DNA of 64,000 nucleotides, from positions 15,415,422-15,479,421 of the forward strand of contig JBCFYV010000024.1 of NCBI GenBank assembly GCA_039000515.1, in the 5' to 3' direction. The stretch is from Timema cristinae. Lineage: Eukaryota > Arthropoda > Insecta > Phasmatodea > Timematidae. Below the pieces are notes generated by a model. The model did not search any database and was not told the origin of the DNA. It saw only the letters and a list, made by a program, of their open reading frames with translations. Positions 21,801-33,374 of the stretch are shown here, in pieces. Position 1 is the first letter of the stretch. Each line of letters starts with the position of its first letter. Position numbers and translations under genes: made by a program.

Positions 21801-22309
21801 ATAGCCATTAGATAAAATATCAGTGAAGAAAAAATATATGTTTCTACATAAACAAATTGAAAACTTGAACCAAATATAGCATCCATCTTCATATTTAAAA
21901 TACCAAAATGGTGTATTTTTAAACTACAAAATTATTCCATTAAATTACTCAACATCTTGTCAGATGAGGTTGCAAGATTATATAAACACGAAACATGAAT
22001 TCACACCAAACACGAACCCATTGTAACCACATAAGAATCGTTACCTGCTCAGCTCGAAGAATAATAATAATGGAATACATTTAAATTGCTCGCCCTTGCC
22101 ATTCGTGCTATCCAAATCACTTTTAATTGGACGAAAATGGTTGTTTGCATTACTTAAGAGTTCTCGTAATGTTTGGTTTTCAGGCGGTATGTTAGGCACG
22201 CGAGGTTATGCCTAGAGATTCACGTATAGTCCATTGCTAGATGATCAGTTTGAGCAACTTTAAAACAGATAATCATACTTTTATTTTATTACTGTTAGCT
22301 GGTTACGAG
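21801..22309. other. Unannotated stretch (left arm)
   Basis: A 64-codon minus frame (21698-21892) crosses repeat G. Nothing supported. Confidence 0.35.
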
Positions 22310-22430
22310 GTTTAAGGGGGGGTGGGAGGTAGTAGGGGCCACGTTCGTCGATAATCAAGAGCAGAATTGAAATGTGGTCACTCGATCACTCAATGAGCAC
22401 TAAGCCACTAAGCCACGCTTCACTATAAAA
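22310..22430 (-). mobile_element. tRNA-like segment, possible SINE head (left arm)
   Basis: In reverse: GTGGCTTAGTGGCTTAGTGC (A-box region) and CACATTTCAATTCTGCTC (B-box region) at about 80-bp tRNA spacing. Mirrored near 45690-45800. No body recognised. Confidence 0.4.
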
Positions 22431-23254
22431 TCGGAATGGAAGAACCAATCAGATTTCAAAAACAATTGACTCTATAAGTGCACATTAGCGTTAAACTCAA
22501 CACGTGCATGCATTTACAAAACAAGATATAAGATAATAACTGCATCCTTCGTAAAAAAAATATTTGAAAAAAAACTTTTTTGTTTTCCTTATGCAGCATG
22601 TTTCATTACCCAATCGAGCGCTTATGTACCAAAATTAGTACATTTTGTAATTATTACCAGCCTAATTACTGCGCTAATGGTTTTTGGGATGAGGAATATT
22701 ATATTCAAGTCTATTCCACTGTTATTCTCCCATATGCTAGTTAATACCTTGAAAGTGCTACCGGACTACATCCCTCAAGTAAGATTAAAAAAAAATTATG
22801 AATTGAAATTTCCATTTGCACAGTGTTATCAGTTTCATATTTTTGAAAATGAATGAATAAAAATAATCCAACAATATCTCACCACGATGGTCACGTAGTT
22901 TAGTTTGTCAATTTCGCTCAAACTGGATTGGTGTTTACTGGAGGGTGAGTTATAATATTGACCGGGTGTACTCAGGGTTTTTATCGCCTTAAGAGCTGTC
23001 ACTGTGGTTTTCCCATCCTCTCTTCCCACTAGTACGGTTGCATTTTCGTTAAGCAAACTTCCCTATCCCACTTATATCTTAGAATAAGTCATTAATAGCC
23101 TAAATATATATAATATATTATATTAGAACAACTACAAATAATTATTATTACAAACACTGGCGTGCATAGATATTTTTACTTAAGGGGTCACTGGGATCTC
23201 ATCAACAAGCTTCCTTCCTTTTTCTGGTTTTACGGCGGACCGCTTGTATTAATA
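22431..23254. other. Mostly unannotated; SINE B-like remnant near 22885-23060
   Basis: GACCGGGTGTACTCAGGG and CCCATCCTCTCTTCCCACTA near 22960-23030 resemble the middle of SINE B. The rest is AT-rich without features. Confidence 0.35.
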
Positions 23255-23276
23255 TTTTATGAATTATCTGCGAACC

Positions 23277-23311
<35 letters not shown>

Positions 23312-23515
23312 GAATTATCCCCTCACCTATTAATATATATATACATATTTTATGAATTATCCCCTCACCTATTAAATAAATAAATATATTCATATTTTAT
23401 GAATTATCCCCTCACTTATTAAATAAATAAATATATTCATATTTTATGAATTATCCCCTCACCTATTAATATATATATATATTTATATTTTATGAATCAT
23501 CCCCTCACGACATAT
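23255..23515. repeat. AT-rich tandem repeat with (TA)n spacers (left arm)
   Basis: Five to six copies of TTTTATGAATTATCCCCTCA plus CCTATTAA, separated by (TA)n or AATAAATAAATATATTCA, spaced about 60 bp. Mirrored at about 44600-44870 with different TA lengths. Confidence 0.8.
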
Positions 23516-24559
23516 ATATGAAATCTCAGACTCACTCCCTGATTGACTCATCACTACATCTCCTCAACCCCTTGACCTGAACATTTTGAAATTCATCAAG
23601 TCGTAGGTATTTTATAGAAAAGGTCTTACGAAACTAAACCGCTAAAAGAGTAGAACTAGTTGAAACATTTTCAATGATATAACCTTATCTTTTAAACCTC
23701 TAATGCTGTAATGATGAAACTCATCAGGGATGTTCTTTTAGATAACCGGTCAGAGATTTTTTTTTAAATTCATTTCATTAGGGAGTAAAGAAGAAAGGGG
23801 AACGATTTTCCGTCTAACTTCTTAAGACCTCTCGATTAAGGCTCTAAGTAAAATTAATAAACTACCTGACATTTATTCTTAAAAATTGTTCGTGATGGAG
23901 ACTCAATTAATAAACATTATTGAAACAAATATCACGATTAAATTTCAATCAGCTATTGCAAAAGTGATTAATAAGTGTAGGGATATTTTATTAATAAATG
24001 TAAATCAATTCCTTATATATATATTAGCTAACGTATATCAGTGCTTCATATCTATTAATGAGTGTAAATTAGTACCAGTACTTAACAATATATTCAGTAC
24101 TCGGATTGGGAAATTATAACAACCAGAACGGTAATAACTAACAACCAATAATTCCTTAATCTATTTTACAGCATGAAACTATTACGATGGTAGATAGAAC
24201 CTATTGCATTGTCTATATACACTTCAATAAGTTGCATGCTGTGTCATGCCAGTTTAGTTGAATTTCATTAAAATGAATATCATATTGCAGTTAACGATAC
24301 TAATATAATTCATTGTTTATTACAATTAATTAATATTGATTTATATTGAAACAAAAAATACACTGTTACAGTAAAACGATATAAAATATGTAACCATTTA
24401 AGTAGGCACTAGTCTAAAGCCATTTAATATTCATTATTAATTAAAATAATCCATAATCAAATTCAAAACTAATTATTTTCAGTATAAGAATTAATAAATA
24501 CATCTGGTAGCTCGTTATCTTAATAAAAAATCATACATTTCTAACCGACGATTCCAGCA
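23516..24559. other. Unannotated AT-rich stretch; Gypsy-1 empty site
   Basis: A 77-codon frame (23886-24119) has no recognisable feature. At about 24390-24396 lies the uninterrupted target (TGTAACCATTTAAG on this strand) into which the Gypsy element of the right arm is inserted. Confidence 0.6.
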
Positions 24560-24760
24560 TGTCCATCACAGACTCTGCCTTAAAATATGAGTGAAGAATT
24601 ACCCTGTGCACGGGATGATTCTTGGATAGCTCAGTGGTAAGAGCAGTGGCGTGCTAAGCCAATGGTCCCGGTTTCAATTCCCGTGTCAAGGTGTCATTTT
24701 TCAATCTTCAGAAATAGAACAGAAATACCCCCATGCGGCCTAACGTGTTTATTAGTTTGG
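24560..24760 (+). mobile_element. SINE family C copy with tRNA-like cloverleaf (left arm)
   Basis: A leading block CCATCACAGACTCTGCCTTA precedes a tRNA-like stretch at about 24627-24697. That stretch has GGATAGCTCAGTGGTAAGAG, an anticodon-type stem TGGC/GCCA around the loop GTGCTAA (anticodon position GCT), and GGTTTCAATTCCCG. Its acceptor-like stem pairs with one mismatch plus wobbles. A real Ser(GCT) tRNA would need a long variable arm, which is absent. With copies at 7655 and 35710, a SINE is more likely than a functional tRNA. Confidence 0.6.
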
Positions 24761-24940
24761 CTAAAATCAATTTTAGTGTAAAATTTTCACAGGATATTCT
24801 TTGTTTACTTTAGGGTTGCAAGAATACATTGCATTATTCAATTGTGGTATAGCTTATATGTTATCATATAAGTGTAATTTGTTTGTAGTTTGTCAAGGTA
24901 AAATTGCTAACTTTCAATATGATGATGATTGTGATGATGA

Positions 24941-24999
<59 letters not shown>

Positions 25000-25020
25000 G
25001 CTTGTCAGGCTACATCAACC
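24761..25020. repeat. Unannotated sequence ending in (AAT)n tract
   Basis: (AAT)n at about 24944-24999 after GATGATGATTGTGATGATG. The 74-codon frame here ends in a run of Asn encoded by the microsatellite. Mirror at 35450-35517. Confidence 0.6.
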
Positions 25021-25247
25021 TGTAGTTCAGTTTGCGAAAAGTTTAGTTAGTATCAATGTAATCTTACCCAGGGGACGACCTAGTGTACTAACCGTTCATC
25101 ATATTCGTGGAGGCTCTTTCCATGTCCCGATGAGATTAAATGATGATGATAGTGAATACGATGGGATGGAGCCAATGAATTTATTAACCTAACGTAAGAC
25201 TAATTATCCAAACCCTGGTGACCATGGGAATTATTCCACTTTCGAGG

Positions 25248-25335
25248 AAAATCCCCCGGTACCAGCCGAGAATCAAACACTGGACCTCTAGGTCAGTATC
25301 CAGAGGATCTCGGACCATTATACCACGGGGATTGT
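25248..25335 (-). mobile_element. tRNA-like segment, SINE family D (left arm)
   Basis: In reverse: CCCCGTGGTATAATGGTCCG (acceptor side and A box), CTGACCTAGAGG (anticodon arm region), GTTTGATTCTCGGC (B box) and GGTACCGGGGG closing an acceptor-like stem. Mirrored at 35116-35203. Associated downstream sequence suggests a SINE or a tRNA pseudogene. Confidence 0.5.
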
Positions 25336-26138
25336 GTGTTTGCATCTGACTAGAAATACCGGGGTTCGGTGTTTGTTCCCAATCGGCTGTGGTATTGTGT
25401 GAGCTTTACACTAAGTCCTTTCTCATTTTCTTATCATGTAACCAAAAATACGTTACTCTTCTTCTCTAAGGGAGGGTAAAAGGAAAGGCTAGACAAGGCC
25501 AGTATGTGCGCAGTTTTTATAACAAAAAAACCTTTTGGACAAACTATATCAAAAATGGCTTCAGAAGATAAGTTTAGTTTAATTTTCTAAATAGGGTAAT
25601 CTCACCAATTCTTTATTATTTGTCATGAACATAGTAGCGTTGCAACCAAATGTATTCTCTTCATTTTAAAAGATTCTGTTTGAATGACTTTATTTTTTAT
25701 TTTTATTTAAAAATGTACTTAGTTATTCTGGCGAAGTTAAAGTGTTACAGCTTGTCTTACACTTAACCAAGTTACAAAAAATATAATTAATGACACAATG
25801 ACATCGTACTCATGACAAATATTTAATAAATGTTCGGTTTATTATGCGTAGGAAATCAAACTAAATTAATCTACTCAGAATATGCTTTAGTTGTCTGAAA
25901 AATGTTTTTTGTTATAAAAATACCGACCAAATACCTTATTTCGTGTTCTCTTCCACCTCATCTTAAAACGCAACTACTTAACATCTTGTTCTGATTATAT
26001 ATAATATTATATCTCAAATAACTATAAGAAAACTAAACAAAAAATGGTATATTGAAGAACTCAAATCTGCTAAAGGCATGTAAATGGCGTACGAATAACT
26101 GTTTGTTATTTTATTTGATGTGTTCCGGTTGCCTTTAG
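25336..26138. other. Unannotated AT-rich stretch (left arm)
   Basis: No supported feature. Confidence 0.4.
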
Positions 26139-26320
26139 GAGAACAAGCGGTTTCCAATCTTGGGAACATTGTTCGGACTCTTGAGTGATAACATGAGAGA
26201 CAGACATGCGCACTTAAGGTACATCAAGTGTTGGCCAGCCCGCTGCTGCAGGTCAAAGAGCAGAACCTGGCAAAGAGGAAAAACGAACAAGTCTTCCATC
26301 AACTGTAGACGTCAAGGGAA
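26139..26320 (+). other. Candidate isolated exon, 182 bp (left arm)
   Basis: A GC-richer island in AT-rich DNA. It is preceded by a pyrimidine-rich acceptor-like TTGCCTTTAG and followed by GTAAGA, and it is open from GAG at 26139 to the donor. The encoded stretch is basic and Cys-rich at its end (RYIKCWPARCCRSKSRTW). No family is recognised. The mirror copy (34131-34312) keeps the same length. Without transcripts or a neighbouring exon this is only a candidate; an old repeat fragment is an alternative. Confidence 0.3.
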
Positions 26321-26529
26321 GTAAGACACCGCCATTAGGTATGTAACGAGGAATTGCATAACGAGGAGTACTTAGGTCGTAATGGATAATTCAAAAACAG
26401 TATCCACACAGCTGTTGTTTACTATTTATCTATATAAAATAACTAATTTTAGGTAATTATATTAAGTAGTTTGTATAAGTAAAAATGTAACGATGTATGC
26501 TAAAAAAATTGAGAGTAGCCATGTTGTTT
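26321..26529. other. Unannotated stretch (left arm)
   Basis: Nothing recognised. Confidence 0.4.
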
Positions 26530-26885
26530 GTAATATTGATCAATGCTTGGAAATGAAATGTAATTAATATCGTTAAAGTCAATTTTGATCAAATAGAGTT
26601 TTATAGTCTATTTTCACCTTTCAGTAAACTACCATTAATTTTAGGGTTAGATGTCCAATTCCAAAAATCCCTCGGGCCAATCCTATGAAAACCCTGATAC
26701 AAAGTTTTAGCCAAATCGGTAAAATAGTTTAGGTTCTACTCCGAGGTACAGACAGGTAGACAGATGGACAGACAGAAATACAAAAGCTACTTTCTTGGAT
26801 TCGGGGTCATGAAACGTCAAAATTCATAAAAATATAAAGTTCAATTTTTTAAATCCCAATACTTTCTCTACCTGAGGTAACGAGA

Positions 26886-26947
<62 letters not shown>

Positions 26948-27080
26948 GCACCGCGTCTTACTACCCGTTCGGGTTATACGCACTTACACTAATGTGTAAT
27001 GGTAGGGTGATTGTGAGATGAAATGAAGGACCTACAGTTTAACGTGGAATCCGAACCACGAGAAAGTAAAAGGAGAATAA
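26530..27080. repeat. Dispersed repeat family G, copy 2, split by a SINE (left arm)
   Basis: Blocks as in copy 1: TTTTGATCAAATAGAG, TCAGTAAACTACCATTAATT, AGACAGGTAGACAGATGGAC, GTCATGAAACGTCAAAATTC and AATACTTTCTCTACCTGAGG. It is interrupted at 26891-27057 by a SINE A and resumes with GAGAAAGTAAAAGGAG. Confidence 0.7.
26891..27057 (-). mobile_element. SINE family A copy, 5' truncated, with target duplication (left arm)
   Basis: Minus-strand copy: (TTA)n, then AGCACCGCGTCTTACTACCC, up to AACGTGGAATCCGAACC. The 11-bp duplication ACGAGAAAGTA lies at 26880-26890 and 27058-27068. The truncation point is inside the body, so the head is missing. Mirrored at about 33390-33557 (+). Confidence 0.9.
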
Positions 27081-27200
27081 AACACTTAGTGATCAAACAC
27101 ACTCCATTCATCAGGTAGTAATCGAGCCTTTGCCTCCCAAGTCTGCATCATTCACATTATCCGTATAGCCAACTTAGTCATAACACTCTTAAATACAAGT

Positions 27201-27488
27201 AGGTGGCCTGGTGGTCTAAGGGTAAGGTGTCAGACTTCTGTGTTGGGGGTTCTGTGTTAAATCCTCGCTCCCGGTACAAATTTATCTGATTGCCAAACCC
27301 TTTCTTCACCTCTGAAAAGAAGTGTATTAATCACAAGTTGTGGATGTGTTGAATGCCAGGCCTCTTCGGTGGTTCGGATTCCACGTTAAACTGTAGGTCC
27401 TACATTTAATATCACAATCCCCCTACCATTAAACATTAGCGTAAGCGCGTATAACTCAAACCGATAGTAATACGCGATGCTAATAGTA
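27201..27488 (+). mobile_element. SINE family A copy, older (left arm)
   Basis: AGGTGGCCTGGTGGTCTAAG head, CTGTGTTAAATCCTCGCTCC B-box region, and an extra GTGTATTAATCACAAGTTGT block inside the body. The tail ACTCAAACCGATAGTAATAC is diverged and (AAT)n is nearly lost. Imperfect flanking duplication AAATACAAGTA / TAATACGAGTA. Mirrored at 32945-33240. Confidence 0.8.
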
Positions 27489-27739
27489 ATTTAATACGAG
27501 TATCTATTTGTAGCTTTTCACAAATTGTAGTAGATACGTGTAGGTTCCATACAATCATTGTTTTTTAATGTTCATACCATATAGCTCAACAAAAACATTA
27601 TTAACACAATTTGTAAGAAGTAAATATTAATAATAACGTTACAATAATGTGTAATAAGCTACTTTTACAAAAAAAATAAGGAATGTATGTATATATGTAG
27701 CATTTGGGGATATCATAGTTTTGTTGGTCTACATTAGAG

Positions 27740-28000
27740 TGGTTGACCTCGGTGTTCTTGAGGTAAGGTACTCCCTAAGGACCCGATGTTCGTGGGTTAA
27801 AACCCAGCTGAGATCGACTGGTTGTTTATGAGCGATAAAAATCCGCAAAATAACTTCTTTTCGGAGGTGAAGTAAAGCCCGGATCCATCTTTATTGTGGC
27901 ATGTAAAAGAACCCTTTAATGTATGAGAAAATGCCTTTCCAGCAAAATTGGTATGTCCTTTCACGCTCACGCATTGAAATTCAGTAATGAAGGCAATAGA
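27740..28000 (+). mobile_element. SINE family E copy (left arm)
   Basis: GTTCTTGAGGTAAGGTACTC head, CGTGGGTTAAAACCCAGCTG B-box region, then GAGCGATAAAAATCCGCAAA, GGAGGTGAAGTAAAGCCC, CTTTATTGTGGCATGTAAAA and AAATTGGTATGTCCTTTCAC. Mirrored at 32450-32695. Confidence 0.7.
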
Positions 28001-28399
28001 TACTCACTATATGAACTCTCCTAGTACATGAGATTTCTACCAGATGATACAGGCAGCACTAACCAGCCAAAGGGCTGAGTTAGTCCAGCTTTGGATGGAT
28101 AGAAATCACATCAAACCTTAGGGTTAAAGACAAAAGAGTGGTGGAGGGTCAAACATTGGCTAAAAACGTATAATAAAGTTTATTTTTTACCTTCATAGAT
28201 AAATTCTTAAATCCATATACTGTATTTTGTATTATTTCGCACTCTACATCTTATTACCCTTTCGAATTATCCACATATTTACAATGATGGAGTAAGGATG
28301 AATAAGGAATAATTAATATTAATTGTGTATGCATTTACATGGAGGGAAAGTGGTAAACTATTTATAAATAAATGGTACGGTACCAACTACAACTTTTTA
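28001..28399. other. Unannotated stretch with a degraded SINE B remnant
   Basis: Reverse-oriented CTACATCTTATTACCCTTTC, TGCATTTACATGGAGGGAAA and GGTAAACTATTTATAAATAA near 28240-28370 look like an old B copy. Confidence 0.4.
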
Positions 28400-29150
28400 A
28401 TGAGAAGATATTTTGTATCTCAAATAGTAACGGAGAAATAATAAAAATTGAAAAATTTCCCTCAAGTAAACTACCCTCAAAGTAATTTTTATCATTTTTT
28501 ATAGTAATAAAGTGTCTAGATAATATAACATTTAATCAAAATCGGTGACCTGGTGGTCTAGAGGTAAGGTGTCGGACTTCTATGCTGACGACCGGGGTTC
28601 AATCCTCGGTCCCGGCACAGATTTATCTGATTACCAAACTCTTCGTTCACCTCTGACAAGATGTGTATTAATCACAACTTGTGAATGTGAGGAATGCCAG
28701 GCCTCCACCGTGGTTCGGATTCCACGTTAAACTGTAGGTCCTCCATTTAATCTCACAATCACCCTATCATTACACATTAGCGTAAGTGCGTATAACCCGA
28801 ACGGGTAGTAAGACGCGGTGCTAATAATAATAATAATCAAAATCATTAAATCTAATTTTGATAAGATAATTCTTTTCTATTTTTTGCCCTTCAGTAAACT
28901 ACCCATAAATTTAGGGTTGGACATTTAATTACAGCCCCTCGGGGAGGAACTAATGAACACCCCAGATACCAAGTTTTAACCCAATCTGTAAAATAGTTTC
29001 AGCTCTAGTCCGAGGCACAGACAGACAGATGGAATTGAGAGAATCAATTTTGGTTTCATGGGGTCATGAAACGTCAACCTTTATCAAAATCTCAAGTTCT
29101 AATTTTTTGACAATAACAATATTTTCTCTCCGAGGTGTTGAGAGAAAGTC
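28400..29150. repeat. Dispersed repeat family G, copy 3, split by a SINE (left arm)
   Basis: First part 28400-28543 (TTGTATCTCAAATAGTAACG, TTTCCCTCAAGTAAACTACC). Second part 28845-29150 (CAGTAAACTACCCATAAATT, CAAGTTTTAACCCAATCTGT, CACAGACAGACAG, GTCATGAAACGTCAACCTTT). The nested SINE A at 28544 separates them. Confidence 0.75.
28544..28834 (+). mobile_element. SINE family A copy nested in repeat G (left arm)
   Basis: Full-length copy with perfect 10-bp duplication AATCAAAATC (28534-28543 and 28835-28844). Intact boxes: GGTGACCTGGTGGTCTAGAG and GGGGTTCAATCCTCGG. About five AAT units at its end, against roughly 26 in the mirror copy at 31512. Confidence 0.95.
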
Positions 29151-29927
29151 AAAATCACCCTCAGTATACACGTTCGGGGTTAGTTTGAAACCCAACCACC
29201 TCATTACCGGGAAACCAAACCAAATGAACACATTATTTGGTTCGTGATCCCACCGATTTCTTTATAAATTTTGTATTAAATTTATTTCTAAGATAGTGTT
29301 AATAAATAAACTTAGATTGAATCAGGTATTTAGTGTATATTGTCTCAAATGCTTATATATATATTCGTCCAATAATCTCAAACATAAACCGTCAACGTAA
29401 TGAGAGATCCTGTTGATTTAACCGTTGACCTTCAACTAAAAAAACAATTTAAGCAAGTCAGTAAAAAAAGAACATTACAAATATTCCTCTTGATGCCCTC
29501 AAGAATCATTCATTTATACACTTGATGGTCTCTCATTCATCAGAAGAGTCGTCTTGCCTTGTAGGTGGTTTCTGCAACTTATTCTATCTTACCGCGGGGT
29601 CAATGAGCTCTGGCTTTGGGGGTTAAAGGTGATAAACCCCCTGGGATCTTTTAAATATTGATTTGACTCCATGCTTGCAGATGGTAGTACTGTGCAGGAA
29701 CAATTGTGACCGCCGTAAAAATGATGGATCACCTAGGAAGTATTCATACGGGTTCGATTTTTAGGATAGATTGTTGTGTATTCGCACAGTAAATATTGAA
29801 AACCTATTCTGAATAATAACAATAGCTCATCAAAAATATAAAATTGCATTATTATTTTTATTTGAAAAACTTATATCTGTGAAAAATAAATTGGGGCAAG
29901 TGTTTTTCTCGTATTTGTTTAAGAAAC
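29151..29927. other. Unannotated stretch up to the gap (left arm)
   Basis: Contains a moderately GC-rich patch near 29530-29720 with no recognisable coding or repeat signal. Mirrored at 30425-31190. Confidence 0.4.
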
Positions 29928-30027
29928 NNNNNNNNNNNNNNNNNNNNNNNNNNNNNNNNNNNNNNNNNNNNNNNNNNNNNNNNNNNNNNNNNNNNNNNNN
30001 NNNNNNNNNNNNNNNNNNNNNNNNNNN
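29928..30027. other. Assembly gap, 100 N
   Basis: Exactly 100 N, the usual placeholder for a scaffold gap of unknown size. It lies at the centre of the inverted duplication. Confidence 0.98.
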
Positions 30028-30424
30028 TGGTTATTTAATATTTACAAAATAAAGAAATAAAATTATTTAATGATGCCAAAGAAGTATAACTTCTCACGCG
30101 TGTACATAAGTACACACACCCATTTTTTTAAATATATTTATTAGAACATTTAACTAGGCGAATAGAGGTTAGAAGGTGCTCAATAGTTGTAACCATATTT
30201 ATTTTATTAAATACATAGGTTCGACTTCAAATTTACGAAAATGTAAATTTTCAAACATTGTCTAATCTAAGAAGTGAGCATAAAATTTGCCATACATAAA
30301 TATTTTGTAAATATATATGGATTTTTTTCATCGTGGATTAAGCCATTGAAGGTCGAGACAAACACATGACAAGATGGCAACCACGCTAAAGACCATCCTA
30401 TCAAAAACACCCAGATGATTCCGT
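30028..30424. other. Single-copy segment between gap and right arm
   Basis: About 400 bp with no counterpart in the left arm. In the orientation of the left arm this sequence would lie just beyond 29927, i.e. where the left contig stops. No features seen in it. Confidence 0.6.
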
Positions 30425-31199
30425 TTCTTAAACAAATACGAGAAAAACATTTGCCCCAATTTCTTTTTCACAGTGATATAAATTTTCAAATATAAATAAT
30501 AATGCAATTGTATATTTTTGATAAGCTATTGTTAGTTATTATTCAGAACAGGTTTTCAATGTTTACTGTGCGAATACACAAAAATCTATCCTAAAAATCG
30601 AACCCGTATGAATACTTCCTAGGTGATCCATCATTTTTACGGCGGTCACAATTGTTCCTGCACAGTACTACCATCTGCAAGCATGGAGTCAAATCAATAT
30701 TTCAAAGATCCCAGGGGGTTTATCACCTTTAACCCCAAAGCCAGAGCTCATTGACCCGCGGCAAGATAGAATAAGTTGCAGAAACCACCTACAAGGCAAG
30801 ACGACTCTTCTGATGAATGAGAGACCATCAAGTGTATAAATGAATGATTCTTGAGGGCATCAAGAGGAATATTTGTAATGTTCTTTTTTTACTGACTTGC
30901 TTAAATTGTTTTTTTAGTTGAAAGTCAACGGTTAAATCAACAGGATCTCTCATTACGTTGACGGGTTCTGTTTGAGATATATTGTACGAATATATATAAG
31001 CAATTGAGACAATTTACAATAAATACCTGATTCAATCTAAGTTTATTTATTAACACTATCTCTGGAAATAAATTTAATACAAAATGTATATAGAAATCAG
31101 TGGACACACGAACCAAATAATGTGTTCATTTGGTTTGGTTTCCTGGTAATGAGGTGGTTTGGTTTCAAACTAACCCCGAACCTGTATACTGAGGGTGAT

Positions 31200-31511
31200 T
31201 TTGACTTTCTCTCGACACCTCGGAGAGAAAATATTGTGATTGTCAAACAATTTGAACTTGAGATTTTGATAAAGTTTGACGATTCATGACCCCATGAAAC
31301 AAAAAAAGTTGTTCTCGCAATGCCATCTGTCTGTCTGTGTGTCGGACTAGAGATGAAACTATTTTACAGATTGGGTTAAAACTTGGTATCTGGGGTGTTC
31401 ATTAGTTCCTCCCCGAGGGGCTGGAATTAAATGTCCAACCCTAAATTTATGGGTAGTTTACTGAAGGGCAAAAAATAGAAAAGAATTATCTTATCAAAAT
31501 TAGACCTAATG

Positions 31512-31590
<79 letters not shown>

Positions 31591-32030
31591 GCACCGCGTC
31601 TTACTACCCGTTCGGGTTATACGCACTTACGCTAATGTGTGATGGTAGGGTGAATGTGAGATTAAATGGAGGACCTACAGTTTAACGTGGAATCCGAACC
31701 ACGGTGGAGGCCTGGCATTCCTCACATTCACAAGTTGTGATTAATACACATCTTGTCAGAGGTGAAGGAAGGGTTTGGTAATCAGATAAATCTGTGCCGG
31801 GACCGAGGATTGAACCCCGGCCGTCAGCATAGAAGTCCGACACCTTACCCCTAGACCACCAGGTCACCGATTTTTGATTAAATGTTATATTATCTAGACA
31901 CTTTATTACTATAAAAATGATGTAAACTCTCATTTTCTCATAAAAATTACTTTGAGGGTAGTTTACTTGAGGGAAATTTTTCAATTTTTATTATTTCTCC
32001 GTTACTATTTGAGATACAAAATATCTTCTC
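31200..32030. repeat. Repeat family G copy 3, mirror (right arm)
   Basis: Reverse complement of 28400-29150, split by the SINE A at 31512-31868. Confidence 0.75.
31512..31868 (-). mobile_element. SINE family A nested in repeat G, mirror (right arm)
   Basis: Counterpart of 28544-28834 with an expanded (TTA)n tail at 31512-31590. The head ends at CACCAGGTCACCGATTTTTG. The target duplication on the microsatellite side is blurred by the expansion. Confidence 0.9.
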
Positions 32031-32449
32031 ATTAAAAAGTTGTAGTTGGTACCGTACCATTTATTTATAAATAGTTTACCACTTTCCCTCCATGTAAATG
32101 CATACACAATTAATATTAATTATTCCTTATTCATCCTTACTCCATCATTGTAAATATGTGGATAATTCGAAAGGGTAATAAGATGTAGAGTGCGAAATAA
32201 TACAAAATACAGTATATGGATTTAAGAATTTATCTATGAAGGTAAAAAATAAACTTTATTATACGTTTTTAGCCAATGTTTGACCCTCCACCACTCTTTT
32301 GTCTCTAACCCTAAGGTTTGATGTGATTTCTATCCATCCAAAGCTGGACTAACTCAGCCCTTTGGCTGGTTAGTACTGCCTGTATCATCTGGTAGAAATC
32401 TCATGTACTAGGAGAGTTCATATAGTGAGTATCTATTGCCTTCATTACT
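32031..32449. other. Unannotated mirror stretch
   Basis: Mirror of 28001-28399; same degraded SINE B remnant. Confidence 0.4.
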
Positions 32450-32695
32450 AAATTTCAATGCGTGAGCGTGAAAGGACATACCAATTTTGCTGGAAAGGCA
32501 TTTTCTCATACATTAAAGGGTTCTTTTACATGCCACAATAAAGATGGATTCGGGCTTTACTTCACCTCCGAAAAGAAGTTATTTTGCGGATTTTTATCGC
32601 TCATAAACAACCCGTCGATCTCAGCTGGGTTTGAACCCACGAACATCGGGTCCTTAGGGAGTACCTTACCTCAAGAACACCGAGGTCAACCACTC
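32450..32695 (-). mobile_element. SINE family E, mirror (right arm)
   Basis: Counterpart of 27740-28000. The 78-codon open frame across it is a by-product. Confidence 0.7.
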
Positions 32696-32944
32696 TAATG
32701 TAGACCAACAAAACTATGATATCCCCAAATGCTACATATATACATACATTCCTTTTTTTTTTTTTGTAAAAGTAGCTTATTACACATTATTGTAACGTTA
32801 TTATTAATATTTACTGCTTACAAATTGTGTTAATAATGTTTTTGTTGAGCTATATGGTATGAACATTAAAAAACAATGATTGTATGGAACCTACACGTAT
32901 CTACTACAATTTGTGAAAAGCTACAAATAGATACTCGTATTAAA

Positions 32945-33240
32945 TTACTATTAGCATCGCGTATTACTATCGGTTTGAGTTATACGCACTTACGCTAATG
33001 TGTAATGGTAGGGGGATTGTGATATTAAATGTAGGACCTACAGTTTAACGTGGAATTCCGAACCACAGAAGAGGCCTGGCATTCAACACATCCACAACTT
33101 GTGATTAATACACTTCTTTTCAGAGGTGAAGAAAGGGTTTGGCAATCAGATAAATTTGTACCGGGAGCGAGGATTTAACACAGAACCCCCAACACAGAAG
33201 TCTGACACCTTACCCCTAGACCACCAGGCCACCTACTTGT
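32945..33240 (-). mobile_element. SINE family A, older copy, mirror (right arm)
   Basis: Counterpart of 27201-27488. Confidence 0.8.
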
Positions 33241-33374
33241 ATTTAAGAGTGTTATGACTAAGTTGGCTATACGGATAATGTGAATGATGCAGACTTGGGA
33301 GGCAAACGCTCGATTACTACCTGATGAATGGAGTGTGTTTGATCACTAAGTGTTTTATTCTCCTTTTACTTTCT

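Larger units (their letters stand above)
17819..29927. repeat. Left arm of large inverted duplication (~12.1 kb)
   Basis: Everything from about 17819 to the N gap at 29928 reappears, reverse-complemented and in order, at about 30425-50249. Anchors: the deleted mariner (19464-20016 and 48095-48647), SINE A with its target duplication (18810-19084 and 49027-49301) and the candidate exon (26139-26320 and 34131-34312). Spot comparisons show a few percent or less difference with scattered indels. The left flank of this arm continues into sequence that is not duplicated. Confidence 0.9.

Noticed and set aside
24627..24697. Functional tRNA-Ser(GCT) gene
   Set aside because: Boxes and anticodon stem are good, but there is no long variable arm, the acceptor stem is imperfect, and related copies with the same flanking block occur elsewhere. 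A SINE head is more likely.
24801..25025. 74-codon frame with poly-Asn, also present in the right arm (35426-35656)
   Set aside because: The Asn run is the (AAT)n microsatellite; the rest has no domain and lies next to a SINE C copy.
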